Shown piece by piece: positions 1 to 12,270 of a stretch of 60,413 nucleotides of DNA. Position numbers and translations under genes: made by a program. Every line of letters starts with the position of its first letter. Position 1 is the stretch's first letter. The stretch is from the NCBI GenBank assembly GCA_023418055.1, contig JAEZDP010000236.1, forward strand, positions 1 through 60,413, in the 5' to 3' direction. This DNA comes from Acidobacteriota bacterium. Its GTDB lineage: Bacteria; Acidobacteriota; Vicinamibacteria; Vicinamibacterales; Vicinamibacteraceae. Below the pieces are notes generated by a model, which did no database searches, was not told the origin of the DNA, and worked only from the letters and a program-made list of their open reading frames with translations.

Positions 1-2
1 CG

Positions 3-608
3 GCACCCGCATCGTCGCCGACGACACCGCGTGAGACACCTCTGTCCACCGACCTCGCCCGCATTCTCATCCGGTCGTCGCCCGCTGGGCAGGTCACCGT
101 GAACGGCCGGGCGCGAGGCGAGACGCCCGTCGTCTTGCGCGACCTGCCGTTTGGCTCGTACGTCGTCACCATCTCGCGTCCCGGCTATGTGGACGCCGTC
201 CGCGAGATCGACGTGCTGCCCTCGCAACCGGTCGCCTCCCTCGCCGTGGACCTCGAGCGTCGTCAGGACGGCGGCCCGGGTGCCTCGACGGCTCCGGCGA
301 CCCCGGCCGCCCCGTCGGCACGGCCGGTCGAACCGCCTGCGGCGACGCCGCCAGCCGCTGCGCCATCGGGCGCCACACAGCCTGCCGGTGTCGGCAGCCT
401 CTATGTGGTGTCGCGTCCCACCGACGCACGCCTCTTCATCGACGGCCAGGCGTATGGCACGGCCCCGGCCGTCGTGCCGGGCCTGCGGGCCGGCCGTCAT
501 CTCGTGCGGGTCGAACTGTCCGGATATCGCGCCTGGGAGAGCACCGTGGAGGTGCCAGCCGGGCAACGCGTGCGTGTGGATGCCACGCTCGTGCAGGAAC
601 CACGATGA
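3..608 (+). CDS. PEGA-domain protein, 5' truncated by window edge
   Basis: The reading frame is open from the first bases of the window, so the true start lies upstream. Two PEGA-like repeats are visible. The first (about bases 60-240) contains SSPAGQVTVNGRARGETP and the second (about 390-600) contains RPTDARLFIDGQAYGTAP. An Ala/Pro-rich linker of about 50 residues separates them. PEGA repeats are short beta-rich surface modules, often at the C-terminal end of bacterial Ser/Thr kinases or lipoproteins; which kind this is cannot be told without the N-terminus. Its stop codon overlaps the carA start as ATGA, so the two are probably translationally coupled, although a functional link is not evident. 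Confidence 0.75.
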   Translation, partial: APASSPTTPRETPLSTDLARILIRSSPAGQVTVNGRARGETPVVLRDLPFGSYVVTISRPGYVDAVREIDVLPSQPVASLAVDLERRQDGGPGASTAPATPAAPSARPVEPPAATPPAAAPSGATQPAGVGSLYVVSRPTDARLFIDGQAYGTAPAVVPGLRAGRHLVRVELSGYRAWESTVEVPAGQRVRVDATLVQEPR

Positions 609-1747
609 AAGCCATACTCGCGTTGGAGAACGGTGACGTCTTCGAGGGCGTCGCGGCAGGGGCGCAGGGCGAGACCACGGGGGAAGTGGTCTTCAACACC
701 AGCCTCACCGGCTACCAGGAGGTGCTGACCGACCCGTCGTATGCGGGCCAGATCGTCACCATGACCTCACCCCTCATCGGTAACTACGGGGTGACCGATC
801 AGGACGGCGAGTCGCGCGCCCCCCAGGTGGCGGGTTTCGTCATGCGCGAGTCGTCGCGCGTGGCGAGCAACTGGCGCGCCGACGGCACCTTGCGCGACTA
901 CCTCGTGCGTCACAACATCGTGGCCATCGCCGACGTCGACACGCGGGCCCTGACGCGTGTGCTGCGCAGCGCGGGCGTGATGCGGGGCGCCATCGGCACG
1001 GGCGCGCAGGTGCGGGCCGACGACCTCGTCGCCCGCGCGCGGGCAGCCACCTCCATGGTGGGCGCCGACCTGGTGCGTGACGTGACCTGCCGCGAGCCGT
1101 TCGACTGGGTGCCCGGCGACGAACCCGGCGCCGCCGTCGCGCGAGACCTCATCCTCGAGCCGCAGAAGCGGGCGAGCCGACGTCTCAAGGTAGCGGCCTA
1201 CGACCTCGGCATGAAGTACAACATCCTCCGCCGGTTCGCCGAACACGGCATCGACGTCCGCGTCTATCCGGCGACAACTCCTGCGGCGGAGCTGATGAAG
1301 GACGCACCCGACGGCGTGTTCTTCAGCAATGGGCCGGGCGATCCGGCGGCCCTCGACTACGTCGTCGAGAACGCCCGCACCCTGGCGGCGGCCGACGTGC
1401 CGGTCTTCGGCATCTGCCTGGGCCACCAGGTGCTGGCCCAGGCGATGGGGGCCAGGACCTTCAAGCTCAAGTTCGGACACCGTGGCACGAACCACCCCGT
1501 CAAGAATCTCGTGACCGGCGAGGTGGAGATCACCTCGCAGAACCACGGCTTTGCGGTCGACCCTGCCTCGGTGCCCGACTCGCTCGAGGTGACCCACTTG
1601 AACCTCTACGACGGCACGGTGGAAGGACTGCGGTCGAAGTCGCAGCCGGTCTTCTGCGTGCAGTACCACCCCGAGGCGGCGCCTGGGCCGCACGATGCCG
1701 ACTACCTCTTTCGCCAGTTCGTCGACGCCATGGAGGCGCGCAAGTAG
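605..1747 (+). CDS. carA: Carbamoyl-phosphate synthase small subunit (glutaminase)
   Basis: This subunit hydrolyses glutamine and channels ammonia to CarB for carbamoyl phosphate, the precursor of pyrimidines and arginine. It is 380 aa, the normal family length. The N-terminal small-chain domain carries the FNTSLTGYQE signature. The C-terminal class I glutamine amidotransferase domain has the nucleophile motif FGICLGHQ (Cys near residue 270) and the His/Glu pair in QYHPEA near residue 353. The start overlaps the preceding stop by four bases, and the stop codon is immediately followed by the carB ATG. The carA-carB order is classic and leaves little doubt. Confidence 0.97.
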   Translation: MKAILALENGDVFEGVAAGAQGETTGEVVFNTSLTGYQEVLTDPSYAGQIVTMTSPLIGNYGVTDQDGESRAPQVAGFVMRESSRVASNWRADGTLRDYLVRHNIVAIADVDTRALTRVLRSAGVMRGAIGTGAQVRADDLVARARAATSMVGADLVRDVTCREPFDWVPGDEPGAAVARDLILEPQKRASRRLKVAAYDLGMKYNILRRFAEHGIDVRVYPATTPAAELMKDAPDGVFFSNGPGDPAALDYVVENARTLAAADVPVFGICLGHQVLAQAMGARTFKLKFGHRGTNHPVKNLVTGEVEITSQNHGFAVDPASVPDSLEVTHLNLYDGTVEGLRSKSQPVFCVQYHPEAAPGPHDADYLFRQFVDAMEARK

Positions 1748-5002
<3,255 letters not shown>

Positions 5003-5047
5003 AGGAACGAAGGAACAAAGGAACGAAGGAACCAAGGAACGAAGGAG
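5003..5047 (+). repeat. Octamer minisatellite AGGAACNA, 5 units, after carB
   Basis: Immediately after the carB TAA come five perfectly phased octamers: AGGAACGA, AGGAACAA, AGGAACGA, AGGAACCA, AGGAACGA. They decay into a G/A-rich tail. The purine-rich strand is the carB coding strand. The same unit in the same register follows the stop codon of the SDR gene at 42502 (see 42427-42503). Open frames across it are shadows. Confidence 0.85.
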
Positions 5048-5192
5048 GGGAGGAGGGACGTCCTCTCGCCGTTCGCTTTCGGGACGCCTGGTCCCGGATG
5101 CGAACTGTTACTGCCGTTGCTGCTGTCCGCTTTGAAGCGCACACGCTGACGAGTCCGGGTGGTCCGAGGCTTGCAGCTGCTGGTGCCGTCCG

Positions 5193-7610
5193 ATGCACAG
5201 CCTGCTCTGGGACCTTCGCCTCGCGTGTCGCCGCCTGACGTCTGAGCCTCTCGTCGCCATCGCCGCGGCGGTGACGTTGTCGATCGGCGTGAGTGCGGCT
5301 GTCGTCATGGCCGACCTCATCGACCGTTTGCTCCTGCGCCCTCCGCCGCACGTCGCCAATCCAGAGCGGGTTGTTCGCCTCTACCACGACAGAGGCGCGG
5401 GCGCCGTGATTCCGTTGAGGATTGGCTGGACGAGCCTGCAGGCGCTCCAGCGGGAGGGCAGCGACATCCTCGAAGTCGTCTCAGCGTACCTGCTCGAAGA
5501 GTTGAGTATGGGACGAGGCTCGCAGGCGCTCCCGGTGAATGTCGTCTCCCACACCGAGGGCTACTTCCGAGTCCTCGGGGCGCGGCCGCTGCTGGGGCGA
5601 CTGCCGATGCCTGGCGAAGCGGATGCGGGACGGCACGCCGTCATCAGTTACGGCTTGTGGCAGCGCGCGTTCGGGGGCGCCGACGATGTGCTGGGGCGAC
5701 GCCTGGAAATCGGAGTTCACACGTTCGATGTCGTCGCGGTCACGCAACAGGGCTTCAACGGCGTCGACAACACGCCAGTCGATGTGTGGCTGCCCCTGAG
5801 CACGAGAGGGGAGCGTGCCATCTATCCGGGCTGGCAGGATCGCGACGACCCGCTGCTCACGGACGTTGTTGCCCGGGTGGCGCCAGGCGTCAACACGCTC
5901 CAGGCAGCAGCCCGCATCGAAGCCGTGCTGGGGGCCCAAGGCGCCGGCGAACTGCCGCGGATCGTTCTTGGCGACGCTCTGCCCTCTCGAGCACCGGAGG
6001 CGTCGAGTGATCGCCGTGTCACCCTCTGGACGGGAGCGATGTCGATCCTCGTGTTGCTCGTCGCCTGTGGCAACGCCGGGAACCTGTTGCTCGTGCGCCG
6101 CATGCGGCGAGCCCACGACACTGCGGTGAAGATGGTGATGGGGGCGACTCGCTTCCGCCTTCTTCGGGAGGCCGTGCTCGATGCCTCCCTTCTCGCGTGC
6201 CTCGCCGGTATCGTGGCTGTGGCCGTGACCTCGACGGGATCGACGCTTCTCGACGAACACCTCCTCGGAGGATTGGCAGTGGACGTCGGCCGCATCGACC
6301 TCCGCCGGATCGTGCTCGCCACGGTGGTCAGTCTGGGCGCCGGGTTCCTGCTGACCTTCCTGCCGGCCTTGCACCAGATAGCCCATGCTGTGAGCCCCGG
6401 AGGCGCGCATCTGCGTGTGTCCCGGCGGTCCACCGCCGCCCACTGGTTCGTTGCCGTGCAACTGGCGTTGACCGTACCCCTTGTCCTCGCAGCGGCCGCC
6501 TTCGTGCTGAGCTTCCGGAACGCGAGCGGCGAGGACTTCGGTCTGGTCACGCGCGACGTATTCGTGGTGGAGACGAACACGGCGGAGGTTGGACGTCCGC
6601 GCGAGGCGCACCTCGTCCACCGTGCCATGCAGGAGCGGCTGCGCCTGCTGCCCGGCCTCGAGAGCGTCGCCTTGGCCCAGGCCGCACCGCCACAGGCGAG
6701 CGTCAGATTTCGGGTGCAGCGCCCAGGCGGTTCGGCGCTCGTGCGCCACATGGCCAGTTTCCTTGGCGTGGACCCCGAGTTCTTCGACGTGGCCCGCCTG
6801 CGGGTCGTCGACGGGCGTCCACTTGCGCCGGCGGACAACCGGCCTGGCGTTCTGCCGGTCGTCGTGATCAGTGAGTCGCTGGCGCGCACGCTGTGGCTAG
6901 GTGAGCGCGCCGTCGGCAGTTGCCTCGAGGTCGTGATGGCTACCGTTCTGTGTGCCCCCGTCGTGGGCGTTGTCGCAGACATGGCGCCTGAACCGAACCT
7001 GGCATGGCGTGCCGACCGTGAGGCATCACACGCCGTCCTGGGCCCCCTCGAGACATGGGGACATACGTTCAGCCGCCGGGTCGTCCTCGCGCGCGCCGAA
7101 CCGTCTGGGCGCGACTTGGCGAGCGATATCCGCCGTGCCGCCATGGAGTCGGCGAGCGGGCTGCCGTACATCGACGTCAGGCCCCTCGACGCCACGTTCG
7201 AGCGGATGCTTCGGCCGTGGCGACTTGGCTCGACCATCTTCGTCGCGTTCGGGCTCGTCGCCCTCGTCATCTCAACGCTCGGCCTGATCTTTCTGACCGG
7301 GGTCGTCGTCGTGGGCCGTCAACGGGAGTTGGCCATCCGCACGGCCGTCGGGGCAACGCCGCGGCGCCTCATCACGCTCGTCCTGCAACAACACCTTGCG
7401 GCGGTGGTGGGCGGTCTGCTTGTCGGGCTCGGCCTCGCATGGATGGGCGGCCGCTGGCTCGAGTCGCTCCTGTATGGCGTCGCCGCGAACGACCCTCGCC
7501 TGTTCGCAGCAGTCGCCGCGCTGCTCCTCGTGGTGGCTCTGCTCGCGTCCTACCTCCCCGCGCGTCGCGCCGGACGCATCGATCCGGTCGCCGCGTTGCG
7601 AACGGAGTAG
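5193..7610 (+). CDS. Duplicated orphan MacB-like ABC permease (ADOP family)
   Basis: This 805-residue membrane protein opens with HSLLWDLRLACRRL, the usual start of acidobacterial duplicated orphan permeases, then a transmembrane helix (about 20-45) and a periplasmic MacB core domain. An FtsX permease block follows (about 275-400), then a second core domain and a second FtsX block near the C-terminus (about 680-790, with GRQRELAIRTAVGATPRR). It ends in DPVAALRTE, typical of FtsX proteins. No ATPase gene is adjacent, hence orphan. Substrate unknown; export of a peptide, lipoprotein or antimicrobial is the family expectation. Confidence 0.88.
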   Translation: MHSLLWDLRLACRRLTSEPLVAIAAAVTLSIGVSAAVVMADLIDRLLLRPPPHVANPERVVRLYHDRGAGAVIPLRIGWTSLQALQREGSDILEVVSAYLLEELSMGRGSQALPVNVVSHTEGYFRVLGARPLLGRLPMPGEADAGRHAVISYGLWQRAFGGADDVLGRRLEIGVHTFDVVAVTQQGFNGVDNTPVDVWLPLSTRGERAIYPGWQDRDDPLLTDVVARVAPGVNTLQAAARIEAVLGAQGAGELPRIVLGDALPSRAPEASSDRRVTLWTGAMSILVLLVACGNAGNLLLVRRMRRAHDTAVKMVMGATRFRLLREAVLDASLLACLAGIVAVAVTSTGSTLLDEHLLGGLAVDVGRIDLRRIVLATVVSLGAGFLLTFLPALHQIAHAVSPGGAHLRVSRRSTAAHWFVAVQLALTVPLVLAAAAFVLSFRNASGEDFGLVTRDVFVVETNTAEVGRPREAHLVHRAMQERLRLLPGLESVALAQAAPPQASVRFRVQRPGGSALVRHMASFLGVDPEFFDVARLRVVDGRPLAPADNRPGVLPVVVISESLARTLWLGERAVGSCLEVVMATVLCAPVVGVVADMAPEPNLAWRADREASHAVLGPLETWGHTFSRRVVLARAEPSGRDLASDIRRAAMESASGLPYIDVRPLDATFERMLRPWRLGSTIFVAFGLVALVISTLGLIFLTGVVVVGRQRELAIRTAVGATPRRLITLVLQQHLAAVVGGLLVGLGLAWMGGRWLESLLYGVAANDPRLFAAVAALLLVVALLASYLPARRAGRIDPVAALRTE

Positions 7611-7728
7611 CTCGCAGTTCCTGCGTCCCGGCCAACCTGCCGCGGTGGAGATTCTGCGCTCGCGCGGACTCCCGCTACGCAGTTCCGCGCAAGCCTCCAC
7701 GGCACGGTCGTTGCCTCTGGCGTGAGGC

Positions 7729-10254
7729 GTGACTCCGCTCCTCGGCCTCGTTGTCTCTCTCATCCTCGGCGGTGGGCTCTCGCTGTGGGCCGCCCCGCCT
7801 GTGCCGGGCCTGCCGGTGGCGCTCGTCCTTGCGCCGGGCCTCTTCATCGTGGCGGGTCGGCTCGCCTGGGCCGGACATCAGCGCCTGGCCATGCGCGTCG
7901 CGGTCTGCGGCGCCGCCCTGGCCGGCCTCACGCAGGTGCAGGCCGCGTCGATGCTCGCCTGGGCCCCGGCGGGGGTTGACGTCGAAGCCCTCGAGGCACG
8001 CAGTGCGGCCGATGACGTCGTCATCGTCGAAGGCACGTTGCGCCACGACGCGGCACCCACGGCGTTCGGCGCGTCGCTCGACGTCCGTGCGTCGCGCATC
8101 TCCGTCGGCGACCAGACGTTCGCGACGACGATGGGCCTGCGCTTGTCGGTGGCCGGCGAGCAGGCAGGCGACGCGCGGCACGAGTGGACACGCGGCCGCA
8201 CGATTCGCGTTCCAGTGGCGAGCCTTCGCCGGCCGCTGCCGTACCGCAACTTCGACGTGGTCGATGCCGAGCGTGAGCTGGCACGACGCGGTGTTCGGAT
8301 GTTCGGCACCGTGAAGAGCGCGGCGATGGTCGAATGGTCGGCTGGGTCGTGGTGGGAGGAGGCCGCCGCGCGGGTACGGCGTGCCGTTCGCACCGCCGTC
8401 CGTGCCCACGCCGACCAGACCACGGCCGCCGTCGTCATCGCGATCCTCATCGGCGACCGGACGGGGTTGTCGCCGGAAGCGGAGCGGCGGCTGCAGCAGG
8501 CGGGGACGTATCACGTCATCGCCATCTCGGGCGGCAACGTGGCGCTGTTCCTGGGCGCCCTCGCGTGGCTGCCACGCTGGCGGCGCGCCAGCGTGCGACT
8601 GGGCACGGCGCTGCTGGCACTGGCGCTGCTCGTGTTCGCGTTGTGCGTCGATGGCGGGGCGTCGGTCGGACGCGCGTCCCTCGTCGCCAGCCTGTGGCTC
8701 GCCTCGCGATGGTGGGATCTGCGCACGTCGGCGCTGCAGGCCACCGCCGGTGCGGCGGCGCTGATCCTGCTGGCCGACCCGCTGGCGCAGTGTGACCCGG
8801 GATTCGTGCTCTCGTTCGGCGCCACCGTCGCGCTCATCGTGCTCGGCCTGCGCCTGCAGGAGGCCCGGCGCTCAGGGGATGGGCGTCCTGGCGAGATCAG
8901 CGGGATGCGCGGCCTCGCAAGCGCGGCCGCACTCGTGGTGCTTGCCACCGCGTCGGTGGAATCACTGCTGCTGCCGATAGGGGCCCACTGCTTCTCGCTC
9001 GTCACGGGCGTGGGCCTCGTCGCCAACCTGTTTGCCCTGCCGGCCATGGCGCTGGTGCAGGCGTCGGGCATGGTGGTCGTGGGGTTGGCGGCCCTCGGCG
9101 CGTCTGGCGTGACGGACATCGTCGCCCGCGGCGCGGCGTTCGGCGTACGCGTGTTGGTGGGCACCGGCGACTTGCCCGACGTCCTGCCGGCGCTGGTGCG
9201 CTACGTGCCACCGCCGTCGCCCACACTCATGCTCGGCTACTACGGCGCGCTCGGCGTGACGGTGTGGGCGTCGTGGCCAGGCGGCGGCCCGAAGGCGCAC
9301 AGGGCCGTTGCCTGGGGCAGCGGGACGCTGGCGCTCGTCCTGCTTGGGACGATGGTCGTCGGGGCCCCGGCGTCCGCCTCGACGCACCCCTCGACCTGGG
9401 GCGTCGAGCGTCGCGTGCAGACGGCCACGTGGCCGCACGATGGATGGCTCGTCATGACCACGCTCGACGTTGGCCAGGGCGATGCGACGACGCTGCGCTT
9501 TCCAAACGGCAGCACGTGGCTGGTCGATGCCGGCGGGGCGCCGGCCTCGACATTCGACGTCGGCGCTCGCGTCACGGCGCCGGCGCTGTGGGCGCTTGGC
9601 GTGCGGCGCCTGGATCGCCTGGTGGTCACCCACGGTGATGCCGACCACGGCGCCGGCGTGCCCGCCATCGTCGAGCGGTTCGACCCCCGAGAGATCGTCG
9701 TCGGCGTGCCGGTTGCCGACGATCCCGTGGACGCCAGCATCGCAGCGGCCGCGGCTCGCAGCGGTGTGCCGGTCAGGGTCGTGCGCACGGGCCATCGGTT
9801 CGTCGAGGGCGACGTCTCGGTCCGCGTGCTGCACCCACCGGCACCGGATTGGGCGCGTGTGAAGGTGCGCAACGACGACTCCGTGGTGCTGTGGGTACGC
9901 TACGGGGACGTCGGTCTGTTGCTGCCGGGAGATGCGGGCATCGACGTGGAAGGCGAGTGGCTGGCGCAGGTCGCACGGCCACGGTTGACGGTAGTGCGCG
10001 CCGGTCACCATGGCAGCCGGACCTCGACGGGCGCGCAGCTGCAGGCGCACCTGCGCCCAGCACTGCTTGTGACCTCGTCGGGGCGGGGCAATCGCTTCGG
10101 GCATCCGCACCGCGAGGTCGTCGAGCGCGCCACCCGTCTCGGCGCGCAGGTCTGGCGAACGGACCTCGACGGTGCCGTGCAGGTGGCCACCAATGGGCAC
10201 GTCCTGGTGGTGCGCAGCGCCGCCGGACGCGTGGAGGTGTTGACCGGCCGCTAG
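7729..10254 (+). CDS. comEC: ComEC/Rec2 DNA internalization channel
   Basis: This 841-aa polytopic protein fits ComEC, the inner-membrane channel that moves single-stranded DNA into the cytoplasm during natural transformation. A short hydrophobic N-terminal segment and a DUF4131-type domain come first. The competence core follows (about 210-550, with YHVIAISGGNVALFLG). The C-terminal metallo-beta-lactamase-like domain (about 575-841) has LDVGQGDAT, the metal motif THGDADHGAG and AGHHGSRTST. The start is GTG without a strong ribosome-binding site. No other competence genes are in the window, so competence itself is not shown. Confidence 0.93.
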   Translation: MTPLLGLVVSLILGGGLSLWAAPPVPGLPVALVLAPGLFIVAGRLAWAGHQRLAMRVAVCGAALAGLTQVQAASMLAWAPAGVDVEALEARSAADDVVIVEGTLRHDAAPTAFGASLDVRASRISVGDQTFATTMGLRLSVAGEQAGDARHEWTRGRTIRVPVASLRRPLPYRNFDVVDAERELARRGVRMFGTVKSAAMVEWSAGSWWEEAAARVRRAVRTAVRAHADQTTAAVVIAILIGDRTGLSPEAERRLQQAGTYHVIAISGGNVALFLGALAWLPRWRRASVRLGTALLALALLVFALCVDGGASVGRASLVASLWLASRWWDLRTSALQATAGAAALILLADPLAQCDPGFVLSFGATVALIVLGLRLQEARRSGDGRPGEISGMRGLASAAALVVLATASVESLLLPIGAHCFSLVTGVGLVANLFALPAMALVQASGMVVVGLAALGASGVTDIVARGAAFGVRVLVGTGDLPDVLPALVRYVPPPSPTLMLGYYGALGVTVWASWPGGGPKAHRAVAWGSGTLALVLLGTMVVGAPASASTHPSTWGVERRVQTATWPHDGWLVMTTLDVGQGDATTLRFPNGSTWLVDAGGAPASTFDVGARVTAPALWALGVRRLDRLVVTHGDADHGAGVPAIVERFDPREIVVGVPVADDPVDASIAAAAARSGVPVRVVRTGHRFVEGDVSVRVLHPPAPDWARVKVRNDDSVVLWVRYGDVGLLLPGDAGIDVEGEWLAQVARPRLTVVRAGHHGSRTSTGAQLQAHLRPALLVTSSGRGNRFGHPHREVVERATRLGAQVWRTDLDGAVQVATNGHVLVVRSAAGRVEVLTGR

Positions 10255-10272
10255 GGGCGGCGCACGCGGTGT

Positions 10273-11109
10273 TCAGCGGCTGGTGTCGTGGTCGCCGCGC
10301 TCGGCCCGTTTGACCGCCTGCCAGGCGTTCTCCATCTCGTCGAGGGAGGCGGCGCCCAACGTCTGGCCCGTGGCTTCGACGGCGGCGTGCATCGCCGAGA
10401 ACCGCCGTTCGAACTTCAGGTTGGCGGCACGCAGGGCGGCTTCAGGGTCGAGGTCCAGCCGCCGCGCCAGGTTGGCGATGACGAAGAGGAGGTCGCCGAT
10501 CTCCTCAGCGGCTGCCTCGCGGTTGCCCGCAGCCACCGCGTCGCGCACCTCGTCCACCTCTTCGCCGACCTTCTCGAGCACGGCCTCCGGCGTCGGCCAG
10601 TCGAAGCCGACCGTCGCGGCCTTCCGGCACAGTGCGCTCGCCCGCATGAGGGCGGGCAGCGCGGTAGGGATGCCGTCGAGGACGCCGGGCGGCGCCTCTC
10701 CCCGTGCGGCCTTTTCCCCGCGCTTGATGTCGTCCCACTGCGCCTTGACCTCGCCGGACGACAGGTCGCGGCCGCGGTCGAAGACGTGCGGATGTCGCCT
10801 GACGAGCTTCTCGTTCACTGTCTCGAGCGCGTCGGCCACGTCGAACGACCCGTCGTCGTGAGCCACCTGCGCCAGGAACACCCCCTCGAAGAGCAGATCG
10901 CCGACCTCTTCGCGCAGGTTGTCGGGGTCACCCCGCTCGATGGCGTCGACGACCTCCGCCGCCTCTTCGAGGACATACGGGGCCAGGCTCTGCAGCGTCT
11001 GCTCGCGGTCCCAGGGGCAGCCGTCAGGGCCGCGCAGCCGGGCCATGATCTCGACCAGCCGTCCGAAGGCTTCGCGTGCACGCGGCAGGTCGGCCGCGCT
11101 CACCGGCAT
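10273..11109 (-). CDS. mazG: MazG nucleoside triphosphate pyrophosphohydrolase
   Basis: MazG hydrolyses NTPs and dNTPs to the monophosphate and PPi (housekeeping of aberrant nucleotides and stress nucleotide control). Two tandem MazG folds are visible: the first has LRGPDGCPWDREQT followed by EExxE-type metal motifs (LEEAAEVVDAI, EEVGDLLFE), and the second has GEEVDEVRDAV and EEIGDLLFVIANLARRL. I chose the ATG at 11109, giving 278 aa with a normal short lead-in. An upstream in-frame ATG at 11190 would add 27 Cys/Pro-rich residues untypical of the family. It converges with comEC and diverges from the DUF1844 gene. Confidence 0.93.
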   Translation of the reverse strand: MPVSAADLPRAREAFGRLVEIMARLRGPDGCPWDREQTLQSLAPYVLEEAAEVVDAIERGDPDNLREEVGDLLFEGVFLAQVAHDDGSFDVADALETVNEKLVRRHPHVFDRGRDLSSGEVKAQWDDIKRGEKAARGEAPPGVLDGIPTALPALMRASALCRKAATVGFDWPTPEAVLEKVGEEVDEVRDAVAAGNREAAAEEIGDLLFVIANLARRLDLDPEAALRAANLKFERRFSAMHAAVEATGQTLGAASLDEMENAWQAVKRAERGDHDTSR

Positions 11110-11184
11110 GACCGCGGCGTCCGCGGCAGGTTCGGACGGCGAGGCTCGTGCTGGAGGGTGGCAGCATGAAGCATGACCGCATGC

Positions 11185-11190
11185 TAGCAT
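11185..11190 (+). promoter_or_regulatory. -10-like TAGCAT, 6 nt before ATG 11197
   Basis: A TANNNT hexamer ends 6 nt before the ATG of the DUF1844 gene, which has no Shine-Dalgarno sequence. If it is a -10 box, transcription would start at or next to the ATG, giving a leaderless mRNA. Confidence 0.35.
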
Positions 11191-11196
11191 CGACGG

Positions 11197-11484
11197 ATGT
11201 CCGATGCCGCCCCGTCACCAGTGTCGTTTCTGGCCTACATTTCCGGCCTGGTGATGGCTGCCGCCGTCTACCTCGGTGACCAGGCCGACCCGGTCACCGG
11301 CACCCGGAGCGTGAACCTCACCTCTGCCGGCCACGCCATCGACGTCCTGTCCATGTTGCAGGAGCGCACGAAGGGGAACCTGAGCACCGAAGAGCGCCAG
11401 TTCCTCGAGCAGGCGCTGTACGAGTTGCGCGTCAAGTACGTCGAGGCCAGTCAGCGCGGCGGCTCGCGCATCGTCACCCCCTGA
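11197..11484 (+). CDS. DUF1844 family protein
   Basis: This 95-residue cytoplasmic protein matches DUF1844: a start like SFLAYISGLVMAAAVYLGD, then a conserved DPVTG turn, then AIDVLSMLQERTKGNLS and EERQFLEQALYELR. The family is found in Acidobacteriota, Deltaproteobacteria and related phyla; its function is not known to me. The gene diverges from mazG and sits 6 bases before the metallo-hydrolase gene, probably forming an operon with it and ribF. No Shine-Dalgarno sequence is seen; a -10-like hexamer lies just upstream. Confidence 0.9.
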   Translation: MSDAAPSPVSFLAYISGLVMAAAVYLGDQADPVTGTRSVNLTSAGHAIDVLSMLQERTKGNLSTEERQFLEQALYELRVKYVEASQRGGSRIVTP

Positions 11485-11490
11485 CCGGCC

Positions 11491-12270
11491 GTGACGATTA
11501 CGTTTCTCGGGACCGGCACGTCGCATGGCGTGCCGATCATCGGGTGCCACTGCGCCGTCTGCACCTCGCACGACAGCCGCGATCGCCGATTCCGCCCGTC
11601 GATTCTCGTCACCCAGGACGATGGGACGCGGGTGCTGGTGGACACGGCAACCGACCTTCGCAGCCAGGCACTGGCCAACGGGGTCGAGCGGGTGGACGCG
11701 GTCGTCTTCACGCACAGCCACGCCGATCACATCTTCGGCCTCGACGAGTTGCGGCGCTTCAACAACCTGCGGAACGGGCCGCTGCCGGTGCACGCGGATC
11801 GCGCGACACTCGACGACCTGCGGCGCATCTTCGGGTATGCCTTCGACTCGCCGCCGGAACTCGGCGGGGGCGTGCCGCGTCTCGTGCCGCACCTCATCGA
11901 CGCGCCCTTCGACATTGGCACCACGCGCTGGCTCCCGGTGCCCATCCTGCACGGCCGGCGGCCGATCCTCGGCTTCAGAATCGGCGCGTTCGCGTATCTG
12001 ACCGATTGCAGCCATCTGCCCGACTCGTCCAAGCCGCTGCTCCAGGACCTCGACCTCCTGGTGATCGGCGCCTTGCGCGACCGTCCGCATCCCACCCATT
12101 TCTCGCTCGACCAGGCCGTGGCGGCGTGCCAGGAACTGCGGCCGGCGCGTGCGTTGTTCACCCACATCTCGCATGAGCTGGGCCACGAAGCCACGTGCAC
12201 GCGCCTGCCCCCATCCATGGCGCTGGCTTATGATGGATTGTCGGTCGAGTTGCCGACGCCTGCCGCATGA
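11491..12270 (+). CDS. PhnP-like MBL-fold metallohydrolase
   Basis: This 259-aa protein begins at GTG with ITFLGTGTSHGVPIIGCHC, typical of the PhnP/YycJ-like branch of the metallo-beta-lactamase fold. The metal motif is HSHADHIFGLDEL (HxHxDH). Additional ligands are expected at D in YLTDCSH (about residue 170) and H in THISHE (about 228). The Cys pair in CHCAVCTS resembles the zinc-binding site of PhnP. It probably acts on a cyclic phosphodiester or similar metabolite; the substrate is unknown. Its stop overlaps the ribF start as ATGA, indicating translational coupling. Confidence 0.88.
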   Translation: MTITFLGTGTSHGVPIIGCHCAVCTSHDSRDRRFRPSILVTQDDGTRVLVDTATDLRSQALANGVERVDAVVFTHSHADHIFGLDELRRFNNLRNGPLPVHADRATLDDLRRIFGYAFDSPPELGGGVPRLVPHLIDAPFDIGTTRWLPVPILHGRRPILGFRIGAFAYLTDCSHLPDSSKPLLQDLDLLVIGALRDRPHPTHFSLDQAVAACQELRPARALFTHISHELGHEATCTRLPPSMALAYDGLSVELPTPAA

